Below are positions 1 to 6,627 of a stretch of DNA of 22,338 nt, piece after piece (within the stretch, counting starts at the first letter, position 1; every line of letters starts with the position of its first letter). The notes beneath the pieces are model-generated. The model was not told the origin of the DNA. It ran no database searches and saw nothing but the letters and a program-made list of their open reading frames with translations. The translations under genes were made by a program, and so were the position numbers. The DNA is from Deinococcus sp. (GTDB taxonomy: Bacteria; Deinococcota; Deinococci; Deinococcales; Deinococcaceae): contig JAGLBF010000027.1 of the NCBI GenBank assembly GCA_018260375.1, positions 1-22,338 on the forward strand, given 5' to 3'.

Positions 1-51
1 GCATCCGCCCTGATTGATTCGGAAGTACGCCAAATCAATCGGAATCCGTAT
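1..51 (-). repeat. MITE-like repeat, copy 1 (cut by window edge)
   Basis: Read on the minus strand, this begins with the family's terminal repeat ATACGGATTCCG (plus-strand positions 40-51) and continues into the left-arm hairpin (GATTGATT ... AATCAATC) and the start of the conserved core. The rest lies outside the window. It begins 9 nt beyond the stop codon of the methyltransferase gene and has the same orientation as that gene. It is nearly identical to the left part of the copy at 16129-16263. Confidence 0.85.
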
Positions 52-60
52 CAGTTCTTG

Positions 61-1287
61 CTATTTCTTGCTGAGCAAATACGCCTTGGGATGGTGTCCG
101 CCGCTGTATACCTGAAAGAGTTCGCGGCTGTGCCAGCGGGTTTGTTCGCCTAGCAGGCGTTCAAAGAGTCTGATTTCGTGGGTCAGTACCACCAGTCGGC
201 CCTGGCGTGACAGCAGGCGGTACATTTCCTTTAAAAACTCGCTGTAAAGGGCTTCATTGCCACCTGCGACGGTCACCGCATCACCCCAGGGCAGGTCAGA
301 GACAATCAGGTCAAAGCTGCGCGGGGGTAGGCCCGTTGCCTGCGCGTCAACCTGTGCTACTTCTATTTGGCGGCCCGCTGCCAGGATATTTTGCTGGGCG
401 CACTCTACTGCGTCTGCGTCAATGTCCACACCCACCAGCGCCGCACTGGGCCCCAGCAGGTCGCGCTCGATCAGCAGCGTGCCACTGCCTGACATGGGGT
501 TAAAGATGCGGTCAGCCTCACGCACGCCCGCCAGCTTCAGCAGGGCAAAGGCAATGGTGGCGTTGAGCCCGCCTGCACGGTTGCACACGCGCCAAGCCCG
601 TGCCGACAGAGGACGCGGCGTGATACGCGCCAGGATGTCCCAGCCTTCTTCGGCAAGGCGCTCGCCTGTTTCGGGGTCAGGTGGGCCAAAGTTGGGGTTC
701 TCGCTGGGGCGCAGGCGAATGAGCATTTCGCCGTCTTGGGGGTCGTGGGCGATGCCCAGTTCGGTGCTGATCACCTCGGCAAGGCGCTGCATGGTTGATG
801 TTTCACGCCCCGCTGCGCTGATACGAAAGCTCTTGTGCTGCCCGTAGCTCTGCACGCTGCGCAGGTAGCTGATCACTTCCTGCAAAAGTTGGTGGCCCAG
901 CAACGCCTTGGGGCGCGGTACGGCAAAGGTTTTCACGCGGTACACCGCTACGCTGCCGCGCAAACGGGTCAGACGTGTGGGGTCAAGCGGGTACCAAAAG
1001 CGCCCACCACGAATGTCGCGCACCTGGGCTACGCCTTCTAGCTCTTGCAGCGCCACCATTTCTATGCCCGGCAAAACCTCTAGCTCATACTCGGCAGCTG
1101 AGCCTGGGGCAAAGACCTGCCTGCGTGCCTTACTGCGCTTGCCAGCGGCGTGGGCGGGCTTTTTGTGCTGATGGGCCGGAGGTTGCAACCTGGGCACCTG
1201 GGCGGCAGCGGTAGGTGCGTCTGGTTGAGCCGCTGAGCGGGTATTGGGCCGTGAGGCAGCAGATTTGGAGCGGGTAGGGCGCGGCAT
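61..1287 (-). CDS. THUMP-domain class I SAM-dependent RNA methyltransferase (TrmN/Trm14/RlmL-N type)
   Basis: Probably an N2-guanine methyltransferase acting on tRNA or rRNA with S-adenosylmethionine. Residues 1 to about 65 are basic, Ala/Pro-rich and look disordered. About 66-225 fit a THUMP plus ferredoxin-like RNA-binding region (starting EYELEVLPGIE). The C-terminal half is a Rossmann methyltransferase with motif I FNPMSGSG (about 262-269), an acidic motif II VGVDID and a catalytic DLPWG motif (about 331-335), in place of the usual (N/D)PP(Y/F/W). It ends QVYSGGHHPKAYLLSKK. The family includes Thermus TrmN, which methylates G6 of tRNA; the exact substrate here is not decidable. The start at 1287 is preferred because TATAGT (minus strand, 1296-1301) lies 8 nt upstream, as in leaderless genes, and no Shine-Dalgarno site is visible. 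An ATG two codons earlier (1293) is the alternative. Confidence 0.85.
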   Translation of the reverse strand: MPRPTRSKSAASRPNTRSAAQPDAPTAAAQVPRLQPPAHQHKKPAHAAGKRSKARRQVFAPGSAAEYELEVLPGIEMVALQELEGVAQVRDIRGGRFWYPLDPTRLTRLRGSVAVYRVKTFAVPRPKALLGHQLLQEVISYLRSVQSYGQHKSFRISAAGRETSTMQRLAEVISTELGIAHDPQDGEMLIRLRPSENPNFGPPDPETGERLAEEGWDILARITPRPLSARAWRVCNRAGGLNATIAFALLKLAGVREADRIFNPMSGSGTLLIERDLLGPSAALVGVDIDADAVECAQQNILAAGRQIEVAQVDAQATGLPPRSFDLIVSDLPWGDAVTVAGGNEALYSEFLKEMYRLLSRQGRLVVLTHEIRLFERLLGEQTRWHSRELFQVYSGGHHPKAYLLSKK

Positions 1288-1295
1288 AGCCATAG

Positions 1296-1301
1296 ACTAT
1301 A
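1296..1301 (-). promoter_or_regulatory. -10 box of a probable leaderless promoter for the methyltransferase
   Basis: TATAGT on the minus strand ends 8 nt before the ATG at 1287, with no ribosome binding site between. That is the spacing expected if transcription starts at or within a base or two of the start codon. No convincing -35 was found. Confidence 0.4.
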
Positions 1302-1424
1302 GCGTTGATAGTGGCTGATGGATGCTGGGCGGTGCAACACACCAGAAAAAGCGTGGGCACGGGGTGAGGCTGCTTATACAGTTGAACCGCTTTGGTACAG
1401 TTGCGGGTCAACCTCTGGCATCCG

Positions 1425-1503
1425 ATACGGACAGCGTTCATGAGGGCGGAGGCGAGTGGGAAAAGATGCGGGTTCCCTGGGAGCCTGGGAGCGCAGTCTG
1501 TAT
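1425..1503 (+). repeat. MITE-like repeat, copy 2 (short form)
   Basis: The left end ATACGGACAGCG (1425-1436) and right end GCGCAGTCTGTAT (1491-1503) are imperfect inverted repeats of each other, with TA at both outer edges. The inside holds the family core GAGGGCGGAGGCGAGTGGGA, but most of the right half is missing. It lies between the divergent methyltransferase and histidine kinase genes and ends 37 nt before the kinase start. Confidence 0.65.
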
Positions 1504-1527
1504 AAGCTGCTTTTGCCTGCGCTACAG

Positions 1528-1533
1528 TAAAGT
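1528..1533 (+). promoter_or_regulatory. -10 box of a probable leaderless promoter for the histidine kinase
   Basis: TAAAGT is followed by exactly 7 nt and then the ATG at 1541. There is no Shine-Dalgarno sequence before this ATG. The same 7-nt geometry is seen upstream of the genes at 3042 and 14899. Confidence 0.5.
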
Positions 1534-1540
1534 CTGCCCT

Positions 1541-2872
1541 ATGCCTGATACGCCGCGCCTTTCCTTTGCCCAGACTCTGCGGTTTCGTCTGGCGCTGTTG
1601 TATACCCTGCTGGCGCTTTTTGTGGTGGGTATGGTGAGCTTGCTGATCACCGCTCAATTGCTCCGCAGCCTAGATGTACAGTTTCAAGCGAGGCTGGAGG
1701 AACGCGCTGACCGCCTGGCAGACGCCTTTAGCAGCGGCACCAGCGGCCTGGGCAAGCCCACCACACCCAGTGGCAGCTACACCATGATTGTCAACGGTGA
1801 AGGCGTAGTGGTCGCCGCCAATGCGGGCGTGCGCGACTACGAAAAGTCGCCCTTTCCGTTTAAGGGGCAGGAGGTGGTATTGATTCAGGGCTTCCCCGTT
1901 CGCACCACGACCCGCCCCCTCGTCGCCTACGGTAACGGCGGCTTTGTGTGGGTGGGCTTGCCTGAAGACTCTATTTTGGTGGCACGCCAAACTGCCATGC
2001 GCCTGCTGTGGATAGCGCTGCTGCTCACACCCTTGCTTATGTTGCCGCTGGGCTGGCTGCTGGGCCGCCGTGTGTTGGGCGGGCTGGGGCACGCAGCGAG
2101 TATGGCAGCGGCCATTGACCCTGAACAGACCCTCAAGGCACTGCCTTTGCCCAATCAGCGCGATGAGGTGTTCCGCTTTGTGTACGTCATCAACCAACTG
2201 CTTGAGCGCATCGAGTTGCAACAGGCCCGTGAAAAGCAGTTGCTGGGCCAAATTGTCCACGAACTCGGCGCGCCACTTACGGTCATCAAGGCGTCACTTG
2301 AGCGCGCCGCGCAGTCAGGCAACCCCGACGTGATACGCGCCGCTTTGGTGGCCGATGAACTCAATTTCACCACCCAAGACCTGATGCAACTGGCACGCGG
2401 TCAGTTAGAGATCAAGGTGGCGTGGCACTACATCGCCGCCAAGGTGCTGCAAGGCCGCCTTGACCGCCTTGTGGCAGGTACCGAGTTTACAGGCGACTGG
2501 GACACCGCCTATGTGCTGTGCGACCCCGACAGGCTGACTCAGGCGCTGCGCAACCTGCTGGCCAATGCGCGGCGGGCAGCGGGGGCTAACGGCTGGGTGG
2601 GCATTCATCTGCAAGACACCCCCGAAACGGTGCGCTTTACCGTGCGTGACAGCGGCCCAGGTTTGCCCCACGAGCTGGGTGAGCGCATCTTTGACCCTTT
2701 TGTAAGCGGCGCGGGCAGCAGCGGCCTGGGCCTGAGCGTGGCACGCCAGATTGCTAAAGCCCACGGCGGCGTCCTGCACGGCGGGAACCACAAGAGCGCC
2801 CAGGGCAAAGTGGGCGGGGCCGAATTTATTTTAGAATTGCCAGGCTCAGATTTAAGCGAAGATGAAGCGTAG
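1541..2872 (+). CDS. Membrane-bound sensor histidine kinase
   Basis: A two-component sensor kinase of 443 aa in the inner membrane. It has TM1 at about 15-40, an extracytoplasmic sensor region of about 110 residues, TM2 at about 153-175, then a HAMP-like linker. The HisKA dimerisation helix carries the phosphoacceptor H240 in the motif VHELGAPLTVIK. The HATPase_c domain shows the N box (NLLANA, N338/N342), the G1 box (RDSGPGLP, D370) and the G2 box (GLGLSV, about 395-400). The G in HELGAP replaces the more usual R or S of the H box. The frame is open further upstream to 1322, but that part crosses a non-coding repeat, and the ATG at 1541 has a leaderless-type -10. No response regulator gene is adjacent, so it is an orphan here and its signal and partner are unknown. 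Confidence 0.88.
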   Translation: MPDTPRLSFAQTLRFRLALLYTLLALFVVGMVSLLITAQLLRSLDVQFQARLEERADRLADAFSSGTSGLGKPTTPSGSYTMIVNGEGVVVAANAGVRDYEKSPFPFKGQEVVLIQGFPVRTTTRPLVAYGNGGFVWVGLPEDSILVARQTAMRLLWIALLLTPLLMLPLGWLLGRRVLGGLGHAASMAAAIDPEQTLKALPLPNQRDEVFRFVYVINQLLERIELQQAREKQLLGQIVHELGAPLTVIKASLERAAQSGNPDVIRAALVADELNFTTQDLMQLARGQLEIKVAWHYIAAKVLQGRLDRLVAGTEFTGDWDTAYVLCDPDRLTQALRNLLANARRAAGANGWVGIHLQDTPETVRFTVRDSGPGLPHELGERIFDPFVSGAGSSGLGLSVARQIAKAHGGVLHGGNHKSAQGKVGGAEFILELPGSDLSEDEA

Positions 2873-2895
2873 GGCGCAGTGGTGTCTGTGTACCC

Positions 2896-3028
2896 ATACG
2901 GATTCCGATTCAATCAAGTCGTTGCTAACCTACTCAGAGCGGATGCGAGTGGGAAAAATACGGGTTTCGCGGTATGGCGGTACAGGCGGTGTCGTCCCGA
3001 CTGTGCCAGAATGGAGCGGAATCCGTAT
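2896..3028 (+). repeat. MITE-like repeat, copy 3 (full length, perfect 12-bp terminal inverted repeats)
   Basis: A 133-bp element bounded by ATACGGATTCCG (2896-2907) and its exact reverse complement CGGAATCCGTAT (3017-3028). The core includes GCGGATGCGAGTGGGAAAAA, TTCGCGGTATGGCGGTACAG and TGTCGTCCCGACTGTG. It begins 23 nt after the kinase stop codon, in the same orientation as that gene. It ends directly next to TATACT, the likely -10 of the next gene. Confidence 0.9.
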
Positions 3029-3034
3029 TATACT
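3029..3034 (+). promoter_or_regulatory. -10 box at the repeat edge, probable leaderless promoter
   Basis: TATACT is separated by exactly 7 nt from the ATG at 3042. The element at 2896-3028 ends at the base before it, so any -35 contribution would come from inside the repeat. No clear -35 hexamer is visible. Confidence 0.45.
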
Positions 3035-3041
3035 GCCTGGT

Positions 3042-3212
3042 ATGCTCTGGGCGCTTGTCACTCTTATTTTATTTTCGTCGTTGCTTATTTCGCTGGCTGC
3101 CGCTGGGCCGCTCCGCGGTACGACCACCACGCGGCCTTTGCTGGCGGTGGCGGCTTTACAATTTCTATGCGCTGCTCTCCTTATCGTGGTGCATCTCGCG
3201 GGGGTAATCTGA
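3042..3212 (+). CDS. Small two-helix membrane protein
   Basis: A 56-residue hydrophobic protein: helix at about 2-21 (WALVTLILFSSLLISLAAAG), a short basic/Thr loop (PLRGTTTTR), helix at about 32-55. Its TGA (3210-3212) shares one base with the ATG of the next gene (TGATG), a classical coupling overlap. That overlap is the main evidence that the frame is real. A leaderless-type -10 precedes the start and no Shine-Dalgarno site is visible. I do not recognise a family. It could be a small accessory membrane subunit for the downstream hydrolase, but that is inference from gene order only. The frame is also open upstream through the repeat, which is not expected to be coding. Confidence 0.55.
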   Translation: MLWALVTLILFSSLLISLAAAGPLRGTTTTRPLLAVAALQFLCAALLIVVHLAGVI

Positions 3213-4117
3213 TGCCGTCATTCAATTTTACATCTCCGCAAATCATTGACCTCCAATTTTTGGGCGTGGCAGGTAGTGTTGCCAGCTACCTCTTAGACAC
3301 GGGTGATGGGCTGGCGCTGGTAGACACTGGCCCGACCACCACGTTGTCCGCCTTACAAGCAGGTCTGGCATCGCTGGGCGTGTCACTCGCGGATATTCGT
3401 CACATTTTGCTCACCCACATTCACTTTGATCATGCGGGTGCGGCGGGGGCTATAGCGGCCCAGAACCCTGACCTGCGGGTGTATGTTCATGCACGCGGGG
3501 CGCGGCACCTTATCAGCCCTGCGCGCCTGATTGCCAGCGCCACCCAGATTTACGGCGACCAAATGGATCGGCTGTGGGGCGACATTCAGCCTCTGAACGC
3601 CGAGCAAGTGGTGGCGTTAGAGGGCGGTGAACGCATCCTCGGCGGGCGGGTGCAGGCGCTGTATACCCCAGGCCACGCTGTACATCACCTGGCTTACCAC
3701 ACAGGCGCAGACCTGTTTGTGGGTGATGTGGGTGGTATTCGCCTGAGCATGCACCAGACGCCGCGCACCCCTACCCCCCCGCCCGACATTGACCTAGAGC
3801 TGTGGCACGGCAGTATCGCCGCCCTGCGTCTCCTCGAGGCGGAAACACTACACCTGGCTCACTTTGGCAGCTACCGCCATGACGACGCCCACTGGGACGC
3901 GCTGTCAAGTAACCTGGAAACTCAGGCTGCACAGATTCTGGCCCTTATCCAGTCGGGCTTGTCGCAGGCTGACATCATCAAGCAGTACACCGCCCAGATT
4001 ATAGAGACGGTCAATCAGGAAGAAGCAGGCCTCGGCGAGCGCTACCTTCTCGCCAGCCCCCCTTTTATGGACGTGCAGGGTTTGCAGCATTACTTTAAGA
4101 AAAAGGCCATTATTTAG
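3212..4117 (+). CDS. Metallo-beta-lactamase-fold hydrolase
   Basis: A 301-residue cytoplasmic protein (no signal peptide) of the metallo-beta-lactamase / glyoxalase II fold. The metal-binding motif THIHFDHAG gives H69, H71, D73 and H74. Further ligands are H155 (TPGHAVHH), D172 (FVGDVGG) and the late His in LAHFGSYR. The dinuclear zinc site therefore looks intact. The domain fills roughly 10-240. The last 60 residues form a helical tail with Glu/Gln-rich stretches. Substrate cannot be told; thioester hydrolase or lactonase-like activity is typical of such proteins. Translation is probably coupled to the small membrane protein by the TGATG overlap. The open frame extends upstream to 2879, but that part overlaps the repeat and the small gene, so ATG 3212 is chosen. 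Confidence 0.9.
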   Translation: MPSFNFTSPQIIDLQFLGVAGSVASYLLDTGDGLALVDTGPTTTLSALQAGLASLGVSLADIRHILLTHIHFDHAGAAGAIAAQNPDLRVYVHARGARHLISPARLIASATQIYGDQMDRLWGDIQPLNAEQVVALEGGERILGGRVQALYTPGHAVHHLAYHTGADLFVGDVGGIRLSMHQTPRTPTPPPDIDLELWHGSIAALRLLEAETLHLAHFGSYRHDDAHWDALSSNLETQAAQILALIQSGLSQADIIKQYTAQIIETVNQEEAGLGERYLLASPPFMDVQGLQHYFKKKAII

Positions 4118-4151
4118 ACTATTCTTTCACGGCTACAAGGCTAGAGTGTCT

Positions 4152-4177
4152 AAAGACTTTCGGCGTTAGTCTTTTTT
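4152..4177 (+). terminator. Probable Rho-independent terminator after the hydrolase gene
   Basis: AAAGACT (4152-4158) pairs with AGTCTTT (4168-4174) around a 9-nt loop and runs into a T tract. The stem is AT-rich, so strength is uncertain. A second, weaker hairpin with T5 (GCACT 4208-4212 / AGTGC 4220-4224) follows. Confidence 0.5.
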
Positions 4178-4329
4178 AAGCACTGTTGGTTTTAAGTAAC
4201 AGACTATGCACTTTCATTCAGTGCTTTTTGTGTGATATATACGCCTCTTTGCCTAACCATGCCTATCTTCTCTACCTTCTATCATCTACGTTCTCAAGCA
4301 TCCACGTTTTTAACAAAGGCAGTGACCCA

Positions 4330-5619
4330 GTGAACCAAGACCCAATCTCAAAGCCCCAAGCCCTCAGCGTGCTGGTCGTCGGTGGTGGCGGGCGCGAGCA
4401 TGCCATTGTCGAAGCGCTCAGCCGCGCCAGCAGCGTATCAGATATCATCTGCACTCCTGGCAACCCTGGTATGCACGGCATGGCCCGCTGCATTGCTGGG
4501 CCGCAGACCCCTCAGGCTGTTACCGCGCTGGCCCAGGCCCAGGGTGTACATCTGGTCATCGTCGGCCCCGAAGCGCCCCTGGCCGCTGGTGTTATTGACG
4601 CGCTGCAAGCGGCGGGTATTCCTGCTTTTGGCCCCACTCAGGCAGCGGCGCGCCTAGAAGGCGATAAGGCGTGGAGCAAGGCCTTTATGAAGCGCCACCA
4701 CATTCCCACAGCGCGTTACCAGAGCTTTGCGGCCCTGGAGCCAGCACTTGCTTACGCTCAGACACACCCGCTTCCCGTGGTGGTTAAGGACGCGGGCTTG
4801 CGGGCAGGAAAGGGCGTTACCATCTGCCACACCCATGCACAGGCAGCCCAGGCCGTGCATGATATTTTTGCCCAGGCAGAGGACGCGCAGGTGGTTATTG
4901 AGGCGTTTATGCAGGGCCAGGAATGCACGGTGCTGGCCTTTTGCGACGGCGTGCGGGCCGTGCCGATGCCTGCCGCCCAAGACCATAAGACCATTCATGA
5001 GGGCGATACTGGCCCTATGACAGGCGGTATGGGCGTTATCTGCCCCTTTCCACTGAGCCACACTGACTTGCAGCGCATACAAACCGACATTCTGGATGTG
5101 GTGATGCGCGGCATGGCGAGCGAGGGGATACCCTATGTCGGGGTGCTATACGCGGGGCTGATGCTGACTGCTGACGGCCCTCAAGTGGTGGAGTTCAACG
5201 CCCGTTTTGGCGATCCCGAAGCCGAAGCTGTGCTGCCGCTGCTGCAAAGCGACCTGGCTCAACTAGCCCTCGCCTGTGTAGGCGGTCAACTCAGCGCCGA
5301 TATGGTGGAGTTTGCGCCTCAGGCCAGTGCGGTGATCATCCTAGCGGCCCCAGGCTACCCTGCCGAGCCGCAAAAGGGCATACCGCTGACCCTGCCCGTA
5401 GCCCAGCCAGACAGCCACATCTTTCATGCGGGCACAGCACTACAGGGGGAGCAGTTGGTGTCGCAGGGTGGGCGCGTTCTGGCCGTGCAGGCCACGGCCC
5501 CCACCCTCAACGCCGCACTAGGCCGCGCGTACGACCTCGCCGCGCAGGTGGGCTTTGCGGGCGCACAGATGCGGCGCGACATCGGCGCACGTATTGGTGC
5601 TGTGCCTCAAGTACAGTAG
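4330..5619 (+). CDS. purD: Phosphoribosylamine-glycine ligase (GAR synthetase)
   Basis: An ATP-grasp enzyme of de novo purine synthesis: 5-phosphoribosylamine + glycine + ATP gives GAR, in the cytoplasm. It has 429 aa, the usual family length. Seen in order: N-domain VLVVGGGGREHAI (14-26) and VGPEAPLAAG (78-87); central RLEGDKAWSKAFM (108-120); ATP-grasp PVVVKDAGLRAGKGV (149-163) and EAFMQGQECTV (191-201); DHKTIHEGDTGPMTGGMG (218-235), the family signature, where DHKR..DGD.GPNTGGMG is usual; and VVEFNARFGDPEAE (286-299), the metal-binding segment. The start at GTG 4330 is chosen because homology begins just after it and AAAGG lies upstream. The frame is open to 4186, but that stretch (NRLCTFIQCF...) is not PurD-like. 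No other pur gene is adjacent. Confidence 0.95.
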   Translation: MNQDPISKPQALSVLVVGGGGREHAIVEALSRASSVSDIICTPGNPGMHGMARCIAGPQTPQAVTALAQAQGVHLVIVGPEAPLAAGVIDALQAAGIPAFGPTQAAARLEGDKAWSKAFMKRHHIPTARYQSFAALEPALAYAQTHPLPVVVKDAGLRAGKGVTICHTHAQAAQAVHDIFAQAEDAQVVIEAFMQGQECTVLAFCDGVRAVPMPAAQDHKTIHEGDTGPMTGGMGVICPFPLSHTDLQRIQTDILDVVMRGMASEGIPYVGVLYAGLMLTADGPQVVEFNARFGDPEAEAVLPLLQSDLAQLALACVGGQLSADMVEFAPQASAVIILAAPGYPAEPQKGIPLTLPVAQPDSHIFHAGTALQGEQLVSQGGRVLAVQATAPTLNAALGRAYDLAAQVGFAGAQMRRDIGARIGAVPQVQ

Positions 5620-5646
5620 GTGTATGTGCCTATCGCTCCCCACCTT

Positions 5647-5718
5647 ATACAGGTTCTGATTACATCGTGCTAAAGGCGCGGCGACCGCAGGCCAGCGGGC
5701 TAAGAAATGAATCCATAT
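5647..5718 (+). repeat. Possible decayed MITE-like repeat, copy 4
   Basis: The left edge ATACAGGTTCTGATTACATC resembles the family start (ATACGGATTCCGATTCAATC), and the right edge GAATCCATAT resembles the family end (GGAATCCGTAT), with TA near both ends. The interior is short and GC-rich with little core similarity, so this is the weakest member. It begins 27 nt after the purD stop codon. Confidence 0.4.
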
Positions 5719-5743
5719 CACCTACTTTTCTTACGCGCCCGTC

Positions 5744-5772
5744 TTGACCTTCTGCGCCTGGCCTGCTAGCAT
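5744..5772 (+). promoter_or_regulatory. Sigma-70-type promoter of the tRNA-Leu gene
   Basis: -35 TTGACC (5744-5749), a 17-bp spacer and -10 TAGCAT (5767-5772). The -10 ends 27 nt before the mature tRNA 5' end, leaving a short leader. The same -10 sequence occurs in the promoter at 13352-13380. Confidence 0.7.
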
Positions 5773-5799
5773 TCTTTTTGCCTGCAAGTCAGGACATAG

Positions 5800-5882
<83 letters not shown>

Positions 5883-5948
5883 CAGTGCAGTACCCCTTAC
5901 AATGTAGTACCCCCAAGCAAGCTCTTCCTTTGAGCGCAAGGAACAACC

Positions 5949-6179
5949 ATGACCCTAGTCCTCAATATCCTCATCGCCTTATTTGCCCTGATCTGCGTGG
6001 CCCTTATCTTTTTTGTGCTTTTGCAGGTGCCTAAACAAGCGGGTTTGTCCGCAAGTATGGCCACGGGTGGCGACCTTTTCGGTGGGCGTGGTGTAGAAGG
6101 CGGTCTTGTTCGTATCAGCAGTGTGTTAGGTGGCCTCTTTATGCTGCTGGCACTGGTTATTAATATATTATCGCGTTGA
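5949..6179 (+). CDS. secG: Protein translocase subunit SecG
   Basis: A 76-residue inner membrane subunit of the SecYEG channel, which helps SecA-driven protein export. It has TM1 at about 3-26 and TM2 at about 56-74. Between them lies the family's cytosolic loop: LLQVPKQAGLS followed by the Gly-rich segment TGGDLFGGRGVEGGL (compare LLQxxKGxG...GGxxxLFGxxG in other SecG). AAGGAAC precedes the ATG. It is close behind the tRNA-Leu gene and is closed by a strong terminator at 6257-6288. Confidence 0.93.
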   Translation: MTLVLNILIALFALICVALIFFVLLQVPKQAGLSASMATGGDLFGGRGVEGGLVRISSVLGGLFMLLALVINILSR

Positions 6180-6256
6180 ATATAATGAAATCAGGCCAGC
6201 GCAAGTAGGAAAAGCATAGGCTGTGTAGCATAAAATGTCCTCCGTAGTACGCTTAG

Positions 6257-6288
6257 CCGCCCAAAATAATTGACTGGGCGGTTTTTTT
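6257..6288 (+). terminator. Rho-independent terminator after secG
   Basis: CCGCCCA (6257-6263) pairs perfectly with TGGGCGG (6275-6281), loop of 11 nt, followed directly by seven T residues. It separates secG from the peptide transporter operon. Confidence 0.9.
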
Positions 6289-6341
6289 GGTTTTTCGGTG
6301 ACGCCTTTCTGACGGTGCTGGAATGAAAGGCCGTTTGTATC

Positions 6342-6382
6342 ATGAGAAAATAATTAGGCTTATACACTAAAAATGAGAAAAT
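6342..6382. repeat. Direct repeats ATGAGAAAAT, 31 bp apart, upstream of the transporter operon
   Basis: The 10-mer ATGAGAAAAT occurs at 6342-6351 and 6373-6382, three helical turns apart, in an AT-rich stretch. A perfect TATAAT follows at 6386-6391 but has no good -35. It could be a second regulator-binding region; no function is shown. Confidence 0.35.
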
Positions 6383-6457
6383 TTGTATAATTTGGTATAT
6401 GCGCGTTATATTTATACAACTACTTTGGGGGTGTGGGGTAGACCATATTCCCAGGTC

Positions 6458-6494
6458 TAAGCTATATAGCTTACCGAACTAGGCCATATAGCTT
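6458..6494. promoter_or_regulatory. Candidate operator: 16-bp perfect palindrome plus second partial site
   Basis: TAAGCTATATAGCTTA (6458-6473) is a perfect palindrome. The sequence ATATAGCTT recurs 22 bp later (6486-6494) and overlaps the -35 box. An inverted repeat TAGACC/GGTCTA (6439-6444, 6454-6459) adjoins it. Two sites two helical turns apart over the -35 is the layout of a transcription factor operator, most simply a repressor. Confidence 0.55.
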
Positions 6495-6522
6495 GACTGT
6501 GCTGTAACTCTCTGTCTATAGT
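6493..6522 (+). promoter_or_regulatory. Main promoter of the peptide transporter operon
   Basis: -35 TTGACT (6493-6498), an 18-bp spacer and -10 TATAGT (6517-6522). Transcription would start near 6529, giving an untranslated leader of about 100 nt before the ATG at 6628. Confidence 0.7.
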
Positions 6523-6627
6523 GTCACTCACTGGAACAACCAGACGCTAAGCTGACACATGTATTGTAGTGATGTGGCGGCCGCTAGTTTTAACCTACAG
6601 AATATGTGGGAAGTAAAGGAGTACATC

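Noticed and set aside
2862..3041. Upstream extension of the small membrane protein frame through repeat copy 3
   Set aside because: The sequence there is a non-coding repeat found in all orientations and lengths elsewhere in the window. The frame is open by chance, and the 3042 start has a -10 box.
6386..6391. Perfect TATAAT as an alternative transporter promoter
   Set aside because: No acceptable -35 at 16-18 bp; the TTGACT-18-TATAGT promoter downstream is much better.
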